The notes beneath the pieces are model-generated. The model was given only the letters and a program-made list of their open reading frames with translations. It searched no databases and was not told the origin of the DNA. The translations under genes and the position numbers were made by a program. 64,000 bases of DNA from Actinomycetota bacterium (GTDB taxonomy: Bacteria > Actinomycetota > Actinomycetes > Mycobacteriales > Micromonosporaceae): positions 346,675 through 410,674 of the forward strand of contig VAWN01000023.1 in assembly GCA_005885555.1 (NCBI GenBank), read 5' to 3'. Below, in pieces: positions 16,605-25,941 of the stretch (positions are counted from its first letter, which is position 1; each line of letters starts with the position of its first letter).

Positions 16605-19600
16605 TCACCGGGCCTCGATCAGGGCCGCCATGCGGCGGGGCGTCGGCGCCCGGAAGACGCTCATCAGCGTGATCGGCGCGTCCGTGAGCTTCGTGACCTC
16701 GGCGAGCAACCGCAGCGCCAGCAGCGAGTTGCCGCCGGCGAGGAAGAAGTTGGTGCTGTCGTCCACCGCGCTGCGACCGAGCAGGGCACGCCAGATCGCC
16801 ACCAACTGATCGGGAAGATCGTCCGTCGGCCCGCCCACGGCAGCGCGATCGGGGGCGGTGTCCGCGTTCTCGCCTGCCGGCCAGGCGGACAGGCCCGAGA
16901 CGTCGATCTTTCCGTTGTGCGTTGTCGGTAGCGCGTCGACGGCCACGATCCGCTCCGGCACGCTGTAGGCCGGCAGCACGGCCGATACGCGCTCCCACAC
17001 CTCCCGTACCCGGTCCCGGGGGCACTGCACGAAGGCGACCAGGTACGCCTCGGCGTCCGGCCCGTCGCCGCGTAGTTCCACCGCCGCCGCCCGGACGAGG
17101 GGATCCTGGGTCAGCACGTTCTCGATCTCCGCCAGTTCGATGCGGTGACCGCGCAGCTTCACCTGACGGTCCTGGCGACCGAACAGTTCCAGCGAGCCGT
17201 CCGCCCGCCAGCTGGCGACGTCTCCGGTGAGGTAGCTCGCCCCCAGGTCCGGATGGGTGGGGAACCGCCGGGCGGTCAGCTCGGGGCGCTGCCAGTAGCC
17301 GGCGGCGACGCCGGCACCAGCGATGCACAGCTCGCCGCGGACGAACGGCGGCAGCGGCCGGCCGCCCGGGTCCAGCACCTCCACCCGGGTGTTGGCGATC
17401 GGCCGTCCGACACCGACGTCGTCCGGTGCCGACCGGGACAGCTCGCGGGCGGTGGACCAGATCGTGGTCTCGGTCGGGCCGTAGACGTTGAACACCCGCG
17501 CCCCGGTGTCGAGCAGCTGCCCGGCCAGGGTGGGAAGCAGGGGCTCGCCGCCGCACAGCAGCGTGCGTCCCCGTAGCCGGTCCCGCGCCTGCGGGGCAAC
17601 GAGCCGCCAGGTCGTGGGCGTTGCCTGCAGCATCGTGACCGCGTACCGGTCGACCAGGTCGAGCAGCCGTGCCGGCTCGGTGCGCACCTCGTCGGGTACC
17701 ACGACGACCCGGCCGCCGACGGTGAGCGGAAGCATCAGTTCCAGCGCCGAGATGTCGAACGCGAAGGTGGTGAGCCAGGTCGTGGTGAACTCCGGACCGG
17801 CGCGGAGAAGACCGGCGAAGTGGTCCACGACGTTGGCCAGATTGCCGTGCGTGATGCTGACGCCCTTGGGCTGCCCGGTCGAGCCCGACGTGTAGATCAC
17901 ATAGGCGAGGTCGTGGAGTGCCGTCCGGTGCGCGAGCACCGCCGGCTCGGCGGAGGACACCGTGTCGCGGGGGTCGGGTGCCGCCAGTACGGTCCGGGTC
18001 GACGCAAGCTCAGCGGGCAGGCCGCCGCAGTCCACCAGGACGGGGCAGCCGAGTTCGGTCACCTGGAACCGCAGCCGCGCCAGCGGATGGCCGGGATCCA
18101 GCGGCACATATGCAGCACCGGCCGCCCAGATCCCCAGGACGGCCGCGACGGTCCGGGCGGACCGCCCCGCGGTCAGCCCGACCACGTCTCCCGGTACCAC
18201 GCCCGCGGCCACCAGCCGCGAACGCATCGCCTCGGCGGCGTGCAGGAGGCGGCCGTAGGACGTCCGGCCGTCGCGTTCGACCACCGCCACGGCCTGCGGA
18301 GCGGCGGCCGCCCGCGCGACGACCCGGTCCAGCACCGTCCCCGGCGACGGCGTCCGCGCGGTGTCGTTCGCCGCCCGCACCAAGGCCCGATCGGCCGCCG
18401 ACCGGATGTCGTACCCGGCGACGGGTAGCTCGGGGTCGGCCGCGGCGGTGGTGAGGATCACCTCCAGGCGGTCGAGGAAGGCGCGGGCGAAGTCGGCGTC
18501 GTGCGCCTCGGTGCTGTACCCGATTGTGGCGAGCAGGTCATCACCGCGCTTCTCGACGGTCAGTTCGAGATCGAACTGGCTGAAGCCGCTGTGTACCTCC
18601 TCGATCGCCACGCCGGAGTCGGTCCGGATCGCGACGCTGTCGGACAGGCGGAAGTTGAACAGGTGGCGGAAGAGCCGGGACCGCCAGGCCCCCGCGTCGG
18701 CGGCGGCGTAGGTCTCGTCGTTGTGCAGCAGGAGTTCGTACGGCACGTGCGCGTGTTCCAGGCCCCGCACCGTGGCGTCGCGGACCTCCCTCACCAGGGA
18801 CCGGAAGCTCGTCGCTGCCGTGACCGTCGCCCGGCTGGGCACGGTGGTGACGGCGGACCCCACGCTCCAGCGTTCCTGCGGGCTCCGGTTGCTGACCATG
18901 ACGCCGACGACGAGGTCCGCCGCCGCCCCGTGTCGGACCAGCGCGGCGTGGTACGCGCTCAGCAGCACGATGTGCTCCGTGGCCCGTAGCGACCGGCGGA
19001 GCGTGGCGACCGCGGACCGGGCGGCTGGAGACAGGCGGCGCACCAGGTGCTCGGCGGTCAACCGCGGCTGCGGCCCGATCTCCCGCGTGCAGTCCAGGCG
19101 CGCCCCGGACGCCTGATAGTCGCGGACATAATCGCGCCAGTACTGCACCGAGCGCGCCGCGATCGTCGTGCCGGACCGGCTGGCCTGCGGTGCCGGCAGG
19201 TCGGGGGGCAGTTGCCGGTCGGCGAACGACGCGCACGCCGCGAGCGTCTCCTCGGCGAGTACCCGCAGCGCGCTGCCGTCGGCGACGAGATGGTGGACGG
19301 CCAGGCCGATCGTCGTCGCGCCGGACGGCAGGGTGAAGACCCCGGCCCGGATCAGCGGCCCCTGCTCCAGATCGAACGGAGCCTGGACCAGGCGCCGCAG
19401 TGCCGCATCCAGCTCCTGCGGGTCCGCCACCGCTGCGGCGCAGACCGCAGGGCCGTTCCCCCCGGGCAACTGCAGGCGGTGCGGAACCGCGTCCACGACC
19501 GGAAACGCCACGCTCAGCTCGGGATGCCGGTCCACCAGCCAGGCCATGACGCGGCGGACGATCCCGGGTGCCACGACGGTGGGTACCCGTAGCGACAGCC

Positions 19601-19691
19601 CGAGGTTGGACACGCCCCGGTCCGGGGCCATCGCCTGCAACAGCCAGAGGGCCTCTTCGGCCGCAGTGAGTTCGGACGCCCTGCCGGTCAC
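16605..19691 (-). CDS. NRPS, C-A-T module (cassette 1)
   Basis: 1028 residues from GTG 19691, chosen because AGGAGG lies 9 bp upstream; the frame stays open to 19754. The C domain (about 1-430) has the full HHLVADG motif. The adenylation domain (about 440-950) has TSGSTGQPKGV, YGPTETTIW, TGDVASW and the A10 lysine in THNGKIDVS. The carrier (about 960-1028) has AGGNSLLAL. There is no thioesterase or epimerase. The hand-read pocket is about D-I-L-T-L-G-V-I-W-K, close to the pattern often assigned to glycine in actinomycetes, but not identical. The protein is a paralogue of the NRPS at 25942, with the same layout and near-identical A4-A5 region (FDISALEL, CGGEPL, YGPTETTIW). It sits divergent from the PKS at 19864 and probably supplies that PKS with an aminoacyl or acyl-aminoacyl chain. 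Confidence 0.92.
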   Translation of the reverse strand: MTGRASELTAAEEALWLLQAMAPDRGVSNLGLSLRVPTVVAPGIVRRVMAWLVDRHPELSVAFPVVDAVPHRLQLPGGNGPAVCAAAVADPQELDAALRRLVQAPFDLEQGPLIRAGVFTLPSGATTIGLAVHHLVADGSALRVLAEETLAACASFADRQLPPDLPAPQASRSGTTIAARSVQYWRDYVRDYQASGARLDCTREIGPQPRLTAEHLVRRLSPAARSAVATLRRSLRATEHIVLLSAYHAALVRHGAAADLVVGVMVSNRSPQERWSVGSAVTTVPSRATVTAATSFRSLVREVRDATVRGLEHAHVPYELLLHNDETYAAADAGAWRSRLFRHLFNFRLSDSVAIRTDSGVAIEEVHSGFSQFDLELTVEKRGDDLLATIGYSTEAHDADFARAFLDRLEVILTTAAADPELPVAGYDIRSAADRALVRAANDTARTPSPGTVLDRVVARAAAAPQAVAVVERDGRTSYGRLLHAAEAMRSRLVAAGVVPGDVVGLTAGRSARTVAAVLGIWAAGAAYVPLDPGHPLARLRFQVTELGCPVLVDCGGLPAELASTRTVLAAPDPRDTVSSAEPAVLAHRTALHDLAYVIYTSGSTGQPKGVSITHGNLANVVDHFAGLLRAGPEFTTTWLTTFAFDISALELMLPLTVGGRVVVVPDEVRTEPARLLDLVDRYAVTMLQATPTTWRLVAPQARDRLRGRTLLCGGEPLLPTLAGQLLDTGARVFNVYGPTETTIWSTARELSRSAPDDVGVGRPIANTRVEVLDPGGRPLPPFVRGELCIAGAGVAAGYWQRPELTARRFPTHPDLGASYLTGDVASWRADGSLELFGRQDRQVKLRGHRIELAEIENVLTQDPLVRAAAVELRGDGPDAEAYLVAFVQCPRDRVREVWERVSAVLPAYSVPERIVAVDALPTTHNGKIDVSGLSAWPAGENADTAPDRAAVGGPTDDLPDQLVAIWRALLGRSAVDDSTNFFLAGGNSLLALRLLAEVTKLTDAPITLMSVFRAPTPRRMAALIEAR

Positions 19692-19754
19692 CGGAAGCAC
19701 CCTCCTGTTTCCGCTAGCACCGATCACCTTCAGACAGCCGGCCGGGCCGGACAA

Positions 19755-19782
19755 GCGGGGTGGCAGCTAGCTGCCACCCCGC
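19755..19782. promoter_or_regulatory. 28-bp perfect palindrome in a divergent promoter region
   Basis: The half-site is GCGGGGTGGCAGCT and the other half is its exact reverse complement, with no spacer. It lies 64 bp from the NRPS start at 19691 and 82 bp from the PKS start at 19864. Since both genes start away from it, a terminator role is unlikely; a symmetric operator controlling both directions, or a cruciform element, fits better. Two copies of CACGATCGG follow it (19788 and 19807). Confidence 0.6.
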
Positions 19783-19863
19783 TGCCTCACGATCGGCGCG
19801 GATGCCACGATCGGACCGGCAGGGGCCGACAGGCGGGCTGGAAGCTCATCGGAAGGCCGGTAG

Positions 19864-22800
19864 ATGACGGAGCTGTTCGAGCCGATCGCGGTCATCGGCT
19901 TCGCGGCGCGGTTTCCGGGCAGCCGTGATCCGGCCGGGTTCTGGCAGAACCTCCGCGCCGGACGCGACTGCATCACCAGGCTCACCGACACCGAGCTGCT
20001 GGCCGCCGGCGAGACGCCCGAGCGCGTCGGTGACCCGTCATATGTGAAGGCGGCCGGGCTGTTGTCGGACGTCGCCGACTTCGACGCCGAATTCTTCGGC
20101 ATGAGCCCGCAGGACGCCCAGATGTGCGATCCCCAGCTGCGGATGATGCTGGAGCTGGTGCACCTGGCGGTGGAGGACGCGGGCTACTCCACCGAGGGGA
20201 TCGGCCGCGACGTCGCGGTGTTCGCGGCCTCGGGCCCGAGCCGCTACGCCACCGTGAACCTGCTGCCGCATCCGAGGCACGCCGCAGGAATGGACCTGCG
20301 CATGAGCGTGCTCAACAACGTCGACTACCTGGCCACCCTGGTCTCGTACAAGTTCGACTTCCGCGGCCCCAGCATGTCCGTGCTCAGCGCCTGCTCCAGC
20401 TCGATGTCCGCGGTACACCTGGCCTGCCAGTCGCTGCAGCTCGGCGAGTGCGACGCCGCGGTGGCGGGCGCCTGCAACGTGGAGCTGCCATACGCCCGGG
20501 GGTACCGGTGGAGCCCGGGCGACGTCCGCTCGGCCGACGGTCACTGCCGTCCCTTCGACGCCAGCGCCTCCGGCACCATCTTCACCAACGGCGGGGCCGT
20601 CCTGGTCCTCAAGCGCCTGTCCGACGCGATCGTCGACGGTGACGACGTGCGCGGGATCGTCCGTGGCATCGGGCTCACCAACGACGGGTCGGACAAGGTC
20701 AGCTTCAGCGCTCCCGGTGTGAGCGGTCAGGTGCGGGCGATCAGGGACGCGATGGCGCTGGCGGACATCGGCCCCGAGGCCGTCTCGTTCGTGGAGATGC
20801 ACGCCACCGGTACCGCGCTGGGCGACCCGGTCGAGATGGCGGCCCTGGCGCAGGCGTACCGGGAAGCCGGCGGGGACGGGCTCGCGCCCGGTTCGATCCC
20901 GGTCGGCTCGGTGAAGTCGAACATCGGGCACACGGTGGCCGCGTCCGGGATGGCGGGCCTGCTCAAGGTGCTGCTGGCGCTGCGGTACGAGGAACTGCCG
21001 CCCACGGCGAACCTCAGCCTGCTCAACCCGCGGCTGGAGCTGGGGCGCACCCCCTTCGCCGTACCCACGACGGTGCTGCCCTGGCCCCGGCGGGCCGCCG
21101 CGCCCCGGATCGCCGCGGTCACCTCGCTCGGCATCGGCGGCACCAACGCCCATCTTGTGGTGGAGGAAGGGCCCGCGCCGTGTCCGACGCCTGATGGCGG
21201 GCGCCCGCGCGTGGTCGTGTGGTCGGCCCGGGACGCGGCCACCGGGGAGGTGGTCCGCACCGGGCTGGCGGAGCACTTCGGGCGGCTCGACGACGCGCGG
21301 TCCGACGACACGCGGTTCGACGGCGCGCTGTTCGCCGACACCGTGGCCACGCTGCAGCAGGGCCGGCCGCAGCACGCATACCGCGCGGCCCTGGTGTGCC
21401 GGGGCAGTGCCGGGGCCGCCGAGGGTCTCGCGGACGGCGGGCACGTACTGCATGGCACGGCCGGGCAGCCACCGCGGATCGGGTTCGTCTTCGCTGCCGG
21501 GGTAGATGGCGCCGCCGGGGTGGACGGCGCCGCCGGGGTACCGGTGCTGCCCGATTCCGCATACGGCGTGCACCGCGTCTTCACCGAGACCGTCGACGTC
21601 TGCCTCGATGCGTTCGCCGTCGAGGGTGTCGACCTGTACCCGCAGTGGACGGGGGAGCAGCAGGCGACACATACGACCGCGCTGTTCTTCATCGCGGCCT
21701 ACGCCACCGCCACCCAACTCCTCGACTGGGGCGTCGGCCCGGCGTGCCTCGCCGGCGCCGGTGCGGGGCGGCTGGCCGCCCTGGCGGTCGCCGGAGCGCT
21801 GCCGGTCGAGGACGCCGTTCGAAGGGTGCTCCAGGAACGGTACGGCGACCTGCCGGTACCGGGACCGGCCGGCCCGCCCGTCCTGGACAGCCTCGGCACC
21901 GACGTGGACGTGGTGGTGCGGATCGGTGCCGGGGCCGCGCCGGTTCCCACGCCGGGTGCCGGCCCCGTCGTGCTGGCCACGACTGACGGTGGGGACGCGG
22001 GCGAGCGGGGGCTGCTCGGCACGCTCGCCGCGCTGTGGACGATGGGCTGCCCGATCGACTGGCGCCGCGTCTATCCGGACGAGCCCCTGCAGCGCGTACC
22101 GGCGCCCGGGTACCCGTTGCGCCGCACCCGCCACTGGCTGGAGCCCGCGGCGACCGGTGCGGATGGCAGCGACGCCGGCCCTCCGGGAACCGTTGCGGCG
22201 GGCCCGTTCCGGCTGCCCGGCTGGCGCGAGGCGGACCCTGCGGATGGCGGGAGCGTCGCCGTTGCGGCAGGTACCGTCTGCCTGGCGCTGCTCCCGGCGG
22301 ACCCGGACGCCGCCGCCGACTGCCGTGCCGTCCTCGACGTCCTTGACGTGACCGTGGCGGAGGTCGTCCCCGGCCCGGCCTTCGACTCGTCCGGCGCCGC
22401 CTTCACGGTACGGCCGGATCACCTGTCCGACGATCTGGACGCCGTGATGACGAGCCTGCTGGCCGCCGGTAGCGGTCCCGCGCTCGTGGTGCACGCCTGG
22501 GGCTACGGTCCGTCGCGGCCGGGCGCACCGGACGCCGAGCCGGACACCGCCGGGCCGGACACCGCCGAGCCGGACACCACTGAGCTGGATACCGCTGAGC
22601 TGGACACCACTGTGGTCGCACTGCTGCACCTCGTGCAGCGCGCGGCGCGGTATCCGGTCGCCGGCCGGCTGCCCACCGTCGCGGTGCTCACCAGTTCGGC
22701 CGCCGACGTCTCCGGTAGCGAAACCGTCAACCCGGCACGGGCCGCCCTCGTCGCGATGCTGCGGTCCCTCGCCCTGGAGTCGCCCGGCCAGACGTGCCGG

Positions 22801-24780
22801 CTGCTCGACCGGGGCACCGGGGTACCCGCTCACCTGGTGGCCGGGGAACTGTTCCGCCCCGCCGCCGACCCGGTGGTGGCGTTGCGCGGTCACCGCCGCT
22901 GGGTGCACGCCGAGCGGGAGTTCCGGCCGGGCCCGCCGAGCCGGCCGGTGGTACGCGACGAGGGCACCTATGTGGTGACCGGTGGGATGGGCGGCCTGGG
23001 TCAGGTGGTGGCCCGCGCACTCGCCGCCTCCGGCCGCCGGCCGCGGCTGGCTCTGCTGGGCCGGCAGGCGCGGCACGACTTCGCCGTGGTAAGGGAACTG
23101 GAGGCGCAGGGCGCCCGGGTGCTCGCCCTGCCGTGCGACGTCGCCGACGAAGCGGCGCTGGAGTCCGCACTGCAGGAGGTGACCGCAAGGTTCGGTCCGC
23201 TGGACGGGGTCTTCCATCTTGCCGGCGTGGCCGGTGAGTCCATGGTGCAGATGACCGACGACGCCGCCGTGCGGCGGGTGCTGCGGGCGAAGACGGCCGG
23301 CACGCTGGCCCTGCGCCGCTGCCTGCGGCGCCGGCCGGTCGACCGGGTCGTGTGCTTCTCCAGCCGGTCGGCGGTGACCGGGATGGTCGGCGGCGCGGAC
23401 TACGCCGCGGCGAACGCCTTCACCGACGCGGTGGCCCTGGCTACGCCGGGCTGGTTGAGCATCGACTGGCCGGCGTGGGCCGAGGTCGGGATGGCCGCCG
23501 ACGGCCGGCTGGACGCACTCGTCGAGCGGATGAGGTCACTCGCCGCAGAGCGCGCGGACGACTCCATGTGGACCGATGACGTCGTGTCCGCCGCCTCGTC
23601 CTGGGAGCTGGACGAACACCGGATCGGCGGCGTGCCGGTGCTGCCGGGCGCCGCCGTGGTGGACCTCGTCGTCCGGGCCGGGCGTGGGCGGTGCGGCGGT
23701 GCGGGTACCCGGATCGTGTTGCGGGACATGGTGTTCCAGCGCCCGCTGACCGGTGAGCAGCCGCGGCGGACCCGGGTCGTGGCGCGTGGGGAGCGCGACG
23801 GGGTCCACCGGGTCCGCGTCGTGTCCGGCCCGCCCGCGGGACATGGCCCGTGGGTCGAGCACGCCCGCTGTCTCGCCGTTGCCGACACGTGCGCCCCGCC
23901 GCCCGCCCTGGACCTGGAGTCCCTTCGCATGGGCATGACCCCGGGCCCGGCCCCGCGGCTGCGCGAGGCGCCGGGGCTCGCGCTGGGCATGCGCTGGGAC
24001 GTGGCGAGGCGGATCTGGCAGGCGCCCGGACAGGCGCTCGTCGAGCTTGAGCTCGGCGCACCGTTCACGGCGGAGACCGACGGGTACGCCCTGCATCCGG
24101 CGCTGCTGGACGTCGCCACCGGCATCCTCGGCGGCCCGGCCGCCGGGGGCTTCTTCGCGCCGTTCGTGTACCGGTCACTCGCCTGGTACCGGCCGTTGCC
24201 CGCACACTGCTGGAGCCACCTTCGGGTGCGTCACCGGTCCGAACGGTCGCTCGTCGTCGACGTGGTGATCGCCGCCGCCGACGGTCAGGTCGCGGTGGTC
24301 GTCGAGGGCCTGCGGATGCGGTGGGCGGCCCTGGCCGACTTTGCCGCGGGTCGGGTCGGCGCCGCGGGCCGGCCCACGTCGCTGGCGCCCGAGGAGGGCG
24401 TACGCCTGCTGGAGCAGCTCCTCGCCTGCGGGGCCACGGGGCAGGTGAGCGTGGTACCGGTCGCGGCGGCACCCACGACGGAGTCGCCCACGTCGGAGTC
24501 CCGCGCGTCGGAGTCCCTCGCGCCCGATCCGGCGCAGCCGCGCGCCCGGCCCGCGGGTCTCGCGCCCGGTGACCGGGTCCGCGCGATCTGGACGGAGATC
24601 CTCGGCCGCGCGGACGTCGAGCCGGACAGCGACTTCTTCGACCTCGGCGGCGACTCGCTCAGCGCGGTCGCCCTCGTCGGCCGGATCCGCGACGAGTTCG
24701 GGCTGGAACTGAGCGTGGGGGCGGTCTTCGACCACCCGACGCGGCGCGAGTTCGAGGCACTGGTCGCCGACCAGAGCTGA
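19864..24780 (+). CDS. Type I PKS, KS-AT(inactive)-KR-DH-ACP (cassette 1)
   Basis: 1638 residues. The ketosynthase (about 1-430) has an intact triad: Cys177 in SACSSS, His in HATGT (about 313) and His in NIGH (about 355). The AT region (about 535-770) is eroded: GHSxGE is replaced by GAGAGRL, so the nucleophile Ser is gone, and the second half with the HAFH-type specificity motif is missing. A structural subdomain with an acidic repeat precedes the ketoreductase (TGGMGGLG about 1038; active-site FSSRS and YAAAN present). The dehydratase has HxxxGxxxxP as HRIGGVPVLP (about 1251) and Asp in HPALLD. The ACP has LGGDSLSA (about 1597). With reduction and dehydration intact it would make an enoyl unit, if malonyl is loaded in trans. 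The KR lies before the DH, an unusual order. The ATG has GGAAGG upstream. The gene ends 9 bp from the convergent carrier gene. Confidence 0.92.
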   Translation: MTELFEPIAVIGFAARFPGSRDPAGFWQNLRAGRDCITRLTDTELLAAGETPERVGDPSYVKAAGLLSDVADFDAEFFGMSPQDAQMCDPQLRMMLELVHLAVEDAGYSTEGIGRDVAVFAASGPSRYATVNLLPHPRHAAGMDLRMSVLNNVDYLATLVSYKFDFRGPSMSVLSACSSSMSAVHLACQSLQLGECDAAVAGACNVELPYARGYRWSPGDVRSADGHCRPFDASASGTIFTNGGAVLVLKRLSDAIVDGDDVRGIVRGIGLTNDGSDKVSFSAPGVSGQVRAIRDAMALADIGPEAVSFVEMHATGTALGDPVEMAALAQAYREAGGDGLAPGSIPVGSVKSNIGHTVAASGMAGLLKVLLALRYEELPPTANLSLLNPRLELGRTPFAVPTTVLPWPRRAAAPRIAAVTSLGIGGTNAHLVVEEGPAPCPTPDGGRPRVVVWSARDAATGEVVRTGLAEHFGRLDDARSDDTRFDGALFADTVATLQQGRPQHAYRAALVCRGSAGAAEGLADGGHVLHGTAGQPPRIGFVFAAGVDGAAGVDGAAGVPVLPDSAYGVHRVFTETVDVCLDAFAVEGVDLYPQWTGEQQATHTTALFFIAAYATATQLLDWGVGPACLAGAGAGRLAALAVAGALPVEDAVRRVLQERYGDLPVPGPAGPPVLDSLGTDVDVVVRIGAGAAPVPTPGAGPVVLATTDGGDAGERGLLGTLAALWTMGCPIDWRRVYPDEPLQRVPAPGYPLRRTRHWLEPAATGADGSDAGPPGTVAAGPFRLPGWREADPADGGSVAVAAGTVCLALLPADPDAAADCRAVLDVLDVTVAEVVPGPAFDSSGAAFTVRPDHLSDDLDAVMTSLLAAGSGPALVVHAWGYGPSRPGAPDAEPDTAGPDTAEPDTTELDTAELDTTVVALLHLVQRAARYPVAGRLPTVAVLTSSAADVSGSETVNPARAALVAMLRSLALESPGQTCRLLDRGTGVPAHLVAGELFRPAADPVVALRGHRRWVHAEREFRPGPPSRPVVRDEGTYVVTGGMGGLGQVVARALAASGRRPRLALLGRQARHDFAVVRELEAQGARVLALPCDVADEAALESALQEVTARFGPLDGVFHLAGVAGESMVQMTDDAAVRRVLRAKTAGTLALRRCLRRRPVDRVVCFSSRSAVTGMVGGADYAAANAFTDAVALATPGWLSIDWPAWAEVGMAADGRLDALVERMRSLAAERADDSMWTDDVVSAASSWELDEHRIGGVPVLPGAAVVDLVVRAGRGRCGGAGTRIVLRDMVFQRPLTGEQPRRTRVVARGERDGVHRVRVVSGPPAGHGPWVEHARCLAVADTCAPPPALDLESLRMGMTPGPAPRLREAPGLALGMRWDVARRIWQAPGQALVELELGAPFTAETDGYALHPALLDVATGILGGPAAGGFFAPFVYRSLAWYRPLPAHCWSHLRVRHRSERSLVVDVVIAAADGQVAVVVEGLRMRWAALADFAAGRVGAAGRPTSLAPEEGVRLLEQLLACGATGQVSVVPVAAAPTTESPTSESRASESLAPDPAQPRARPAGLAPGDRVRAIWTEILGRADVEPDSDFFDLGGDSLSAVALVGRIRDEFGLELSVGAVFDHPTRREFEALVADQS
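21499..21534. repeat. 18-bp tandem repeat in the eroded AT region
   Basis: Two copies of GGGGTRGAYGGCGCCGCC encode GVDGAAGVDGAA, directly where the AT start motif (GQGSQ) would be expected. This supports neutral drift of that domain. Confidence 0.7.
22540..22614. repeat. 15-bp minisatellite encoding an acidic pentapeptide repeat
   Basis: Five units of 15 bp encode PDTAG, PDTAE, PDTTE, LDTAE and LDTTV inside the linker before the PKS ketoreductase. It is in frame, so it changes only linker length and charge. Confidence 0.75.
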
Positions 24781-24789
24781 GCCGGCCGG

Positions 24790-25026
24790 TCAGGCGAGCC
24801 ACGGCGGCACGGCGCCGGCCGGCGCACCCAGCGCGCGGGCCAGCTGGCGTACCGTCGGATGCCGGTACAGCTCCAGCAGCGACACCGGCAGGCCCTGCCC
24901 GCACAGGTCCACCACGATCTCGGCCAGGTTGGACGATGAGAAGCCGGCCTCGAAGAAGTTCGTGTCCAGGTCGATCTGCCGCCGGGTCAGGAAAACCCGG
25001 TGGATGTCATCGATCAGCGCGGTCAC
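24790..25026 (-). CDS. Free-standing acyl/peptidyl carrier protein (cassette 1)
   Basis: A 78-residue carrier protein. The phosphopantetheine site is the Ser in FFEAGFSSSNL (about residue 31), with the usual NFFEAG lead and PVSLLELYRHPTVRQLA helix III. The Asp normally before the Ser (GxDS) is replaced by Phe (GFSS), but the Ser is kept. The start is GTG 25026 and overlaps the thioesterase stop in a GTGA, so the two are translationally coupled. It stands tail to tail with the PKS at 24780. A discrete carrier next to a thioesterase and a C-A-T NRPS suggests a unit built off-line and passed on. Its paralogue is at 29875. Confidence 0.88.
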   Translation of the reverse strand: MTALIDDIHRVFLTRRQIDLDTNFFEAGFSSSNLAEIVVDLCGQGLPVSLLELYRHPTVRQLARALGAPAGAVPPWLA

Positions 25027-25769
25027 CGGGGCGTTCCCGTGGCCACCTCGCGCAGCACGTCGACCACGCGATCGGGAGCAGTGTCCAGGATCCAGTGGTC
25101 GCCGGGCGTCGCGACGGCGCGGAACGGCCCGGCGGTGTGCCGGGACCAGCCGTCGACGCAGTCGCGGCCGAGCATCGGGTCGGCGTCTCCGTGTACCGCG
25201 ACGACCGGGATCTGCAGCGGCGGCTCCTCGGCGAAGACGTAATCCGCCAGCAGGGCGTAGTCCGCGCGCAGGCCGGCCTCGAAGATCTCCCGGAAGTCCG
25301 GCTGCCCGGCGACCGGCGTCGGTACGCCACCGAGGGCGAGAATCTCCGGCCAGAACCGGTCCGGTTCGGCTTTGTGCAGCGTTCTCGGCGGCCGGGCGAC
25401 GTCCGGGGCCGGGTACGAGGCGACCACCAGCGCGGCGGGCAGGGATCCGCCGCGGGCGCGCAGCCGACGGGCCAGCAGGAACGCCAACAGCGCGCCGGAG
25501 CAGTACCCGAAGAGCACGGTCCGGCGGTGTGCCGGCGGGTAGCCCGCGGCCAGGCGGTCCAGTACCACGTCAAGGTCCGTGCAGGGCGGTTCCAGGAAGC
25601 GGGCCTGCCGCCCCGGGAAGTTGGCCCCCCACACCGTGACCTGCGGAGCGAGCATGTCGGCGATCGGCGCGAAGGTCGCGCAGCCGCCACCCGCGTGGGG
25701 AATGGCGGCGACGTGGACGTCGGCAGTGGTGTCGGCGGCGAGAGGGACGAACCACTCGGCGTCGGTCAC
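25023..25769 (-). CDS. Type II thioesterase, Cys nucleophile (cassette 1)
   Basis: 248 residues, alpha/beta-hydrolase type II thioesterase fold: PHAGGGCATF near the N-terminus, WGANFPGRQARF, the nucleophile elbow FGYCSGA with Cys90 where Ser is usual, Asp in GDADPML and His in PGDHWIL. Such enzymes remove wrong acyl groups from carriers, or in some pathways hand over or release intermediates. The change to Cys is shared with the thioesterases at 29090 and 46666. The GTG start at 25769 begins the conserved domain (VTDAEWFVPL); the frame is open further upstream, but that part is low-complexity. It is followed by the coupled carrier gene (GTGA overlap). Confidence 0.88.
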   Translation of the reverse strand: MTDAEWFVPLAADTTADVHVAAIPHAGGGCATFAPIADMLAPQVTVWGANFPGRQARFLEPPCTDLDVVLDRLAAGYPPAHRRTVLFGYCSGALLAFLLARRLRARGGSLPAALVVASYPAPDVARPPRTLHKAEPDRFWPEILALGGVPTPVAGQPDFREIFEAGLRADYALLADYVFAEEPPLQIPVVAVHGDADPMLGRDCVDGWSRHTAGPFRAVATPGDHWILDTAPDRVVDVLREVATGTPR

Positions 25770-25805
25770 GGCTTCGAGTGTGCGAGAGCCCGGCCGGTCC
25801 CGGCC

Positions 25806-25825
25806 TGTCACAAGAAGTGGTGACG
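25806..25825. promoter_or_regulatory. Candidate operator, TGTCAC-N8-GTGACG
   Basis: A dyad with perfect GTCAC/GTGAC arms and an 8-bp spacer, the same geometry as the elements at 9388 and 47479. It lies in the gap between the divergent thioesterase (start 25769) and the C-A-T NRPS (about 25942), so it could serve both. Confidence 0.4.
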
Positions 25826-25941
25826 CCCCATCCGGCGAAGGCGTGCGGTTGGCTGGAGGACGATGCCGCCCGGTCCGCTGACCGCTGCGGTGACCGGCTG
25901 TCCGACCGTCCGTCGTTGGGGGCCCGCATGACACGAGTCCG

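Noticed and set aside
19692-19754. Upstream start for the C-A-T NRPS
   Set aside because: AGGAGG sits correctly before GTG 19691; the 21 extra residues have no domain content.
19755-19782. Terminator
   Set aside because: No gene ends here; both neighbours start away from it, so it was listed as a regulatory palindrome instead.
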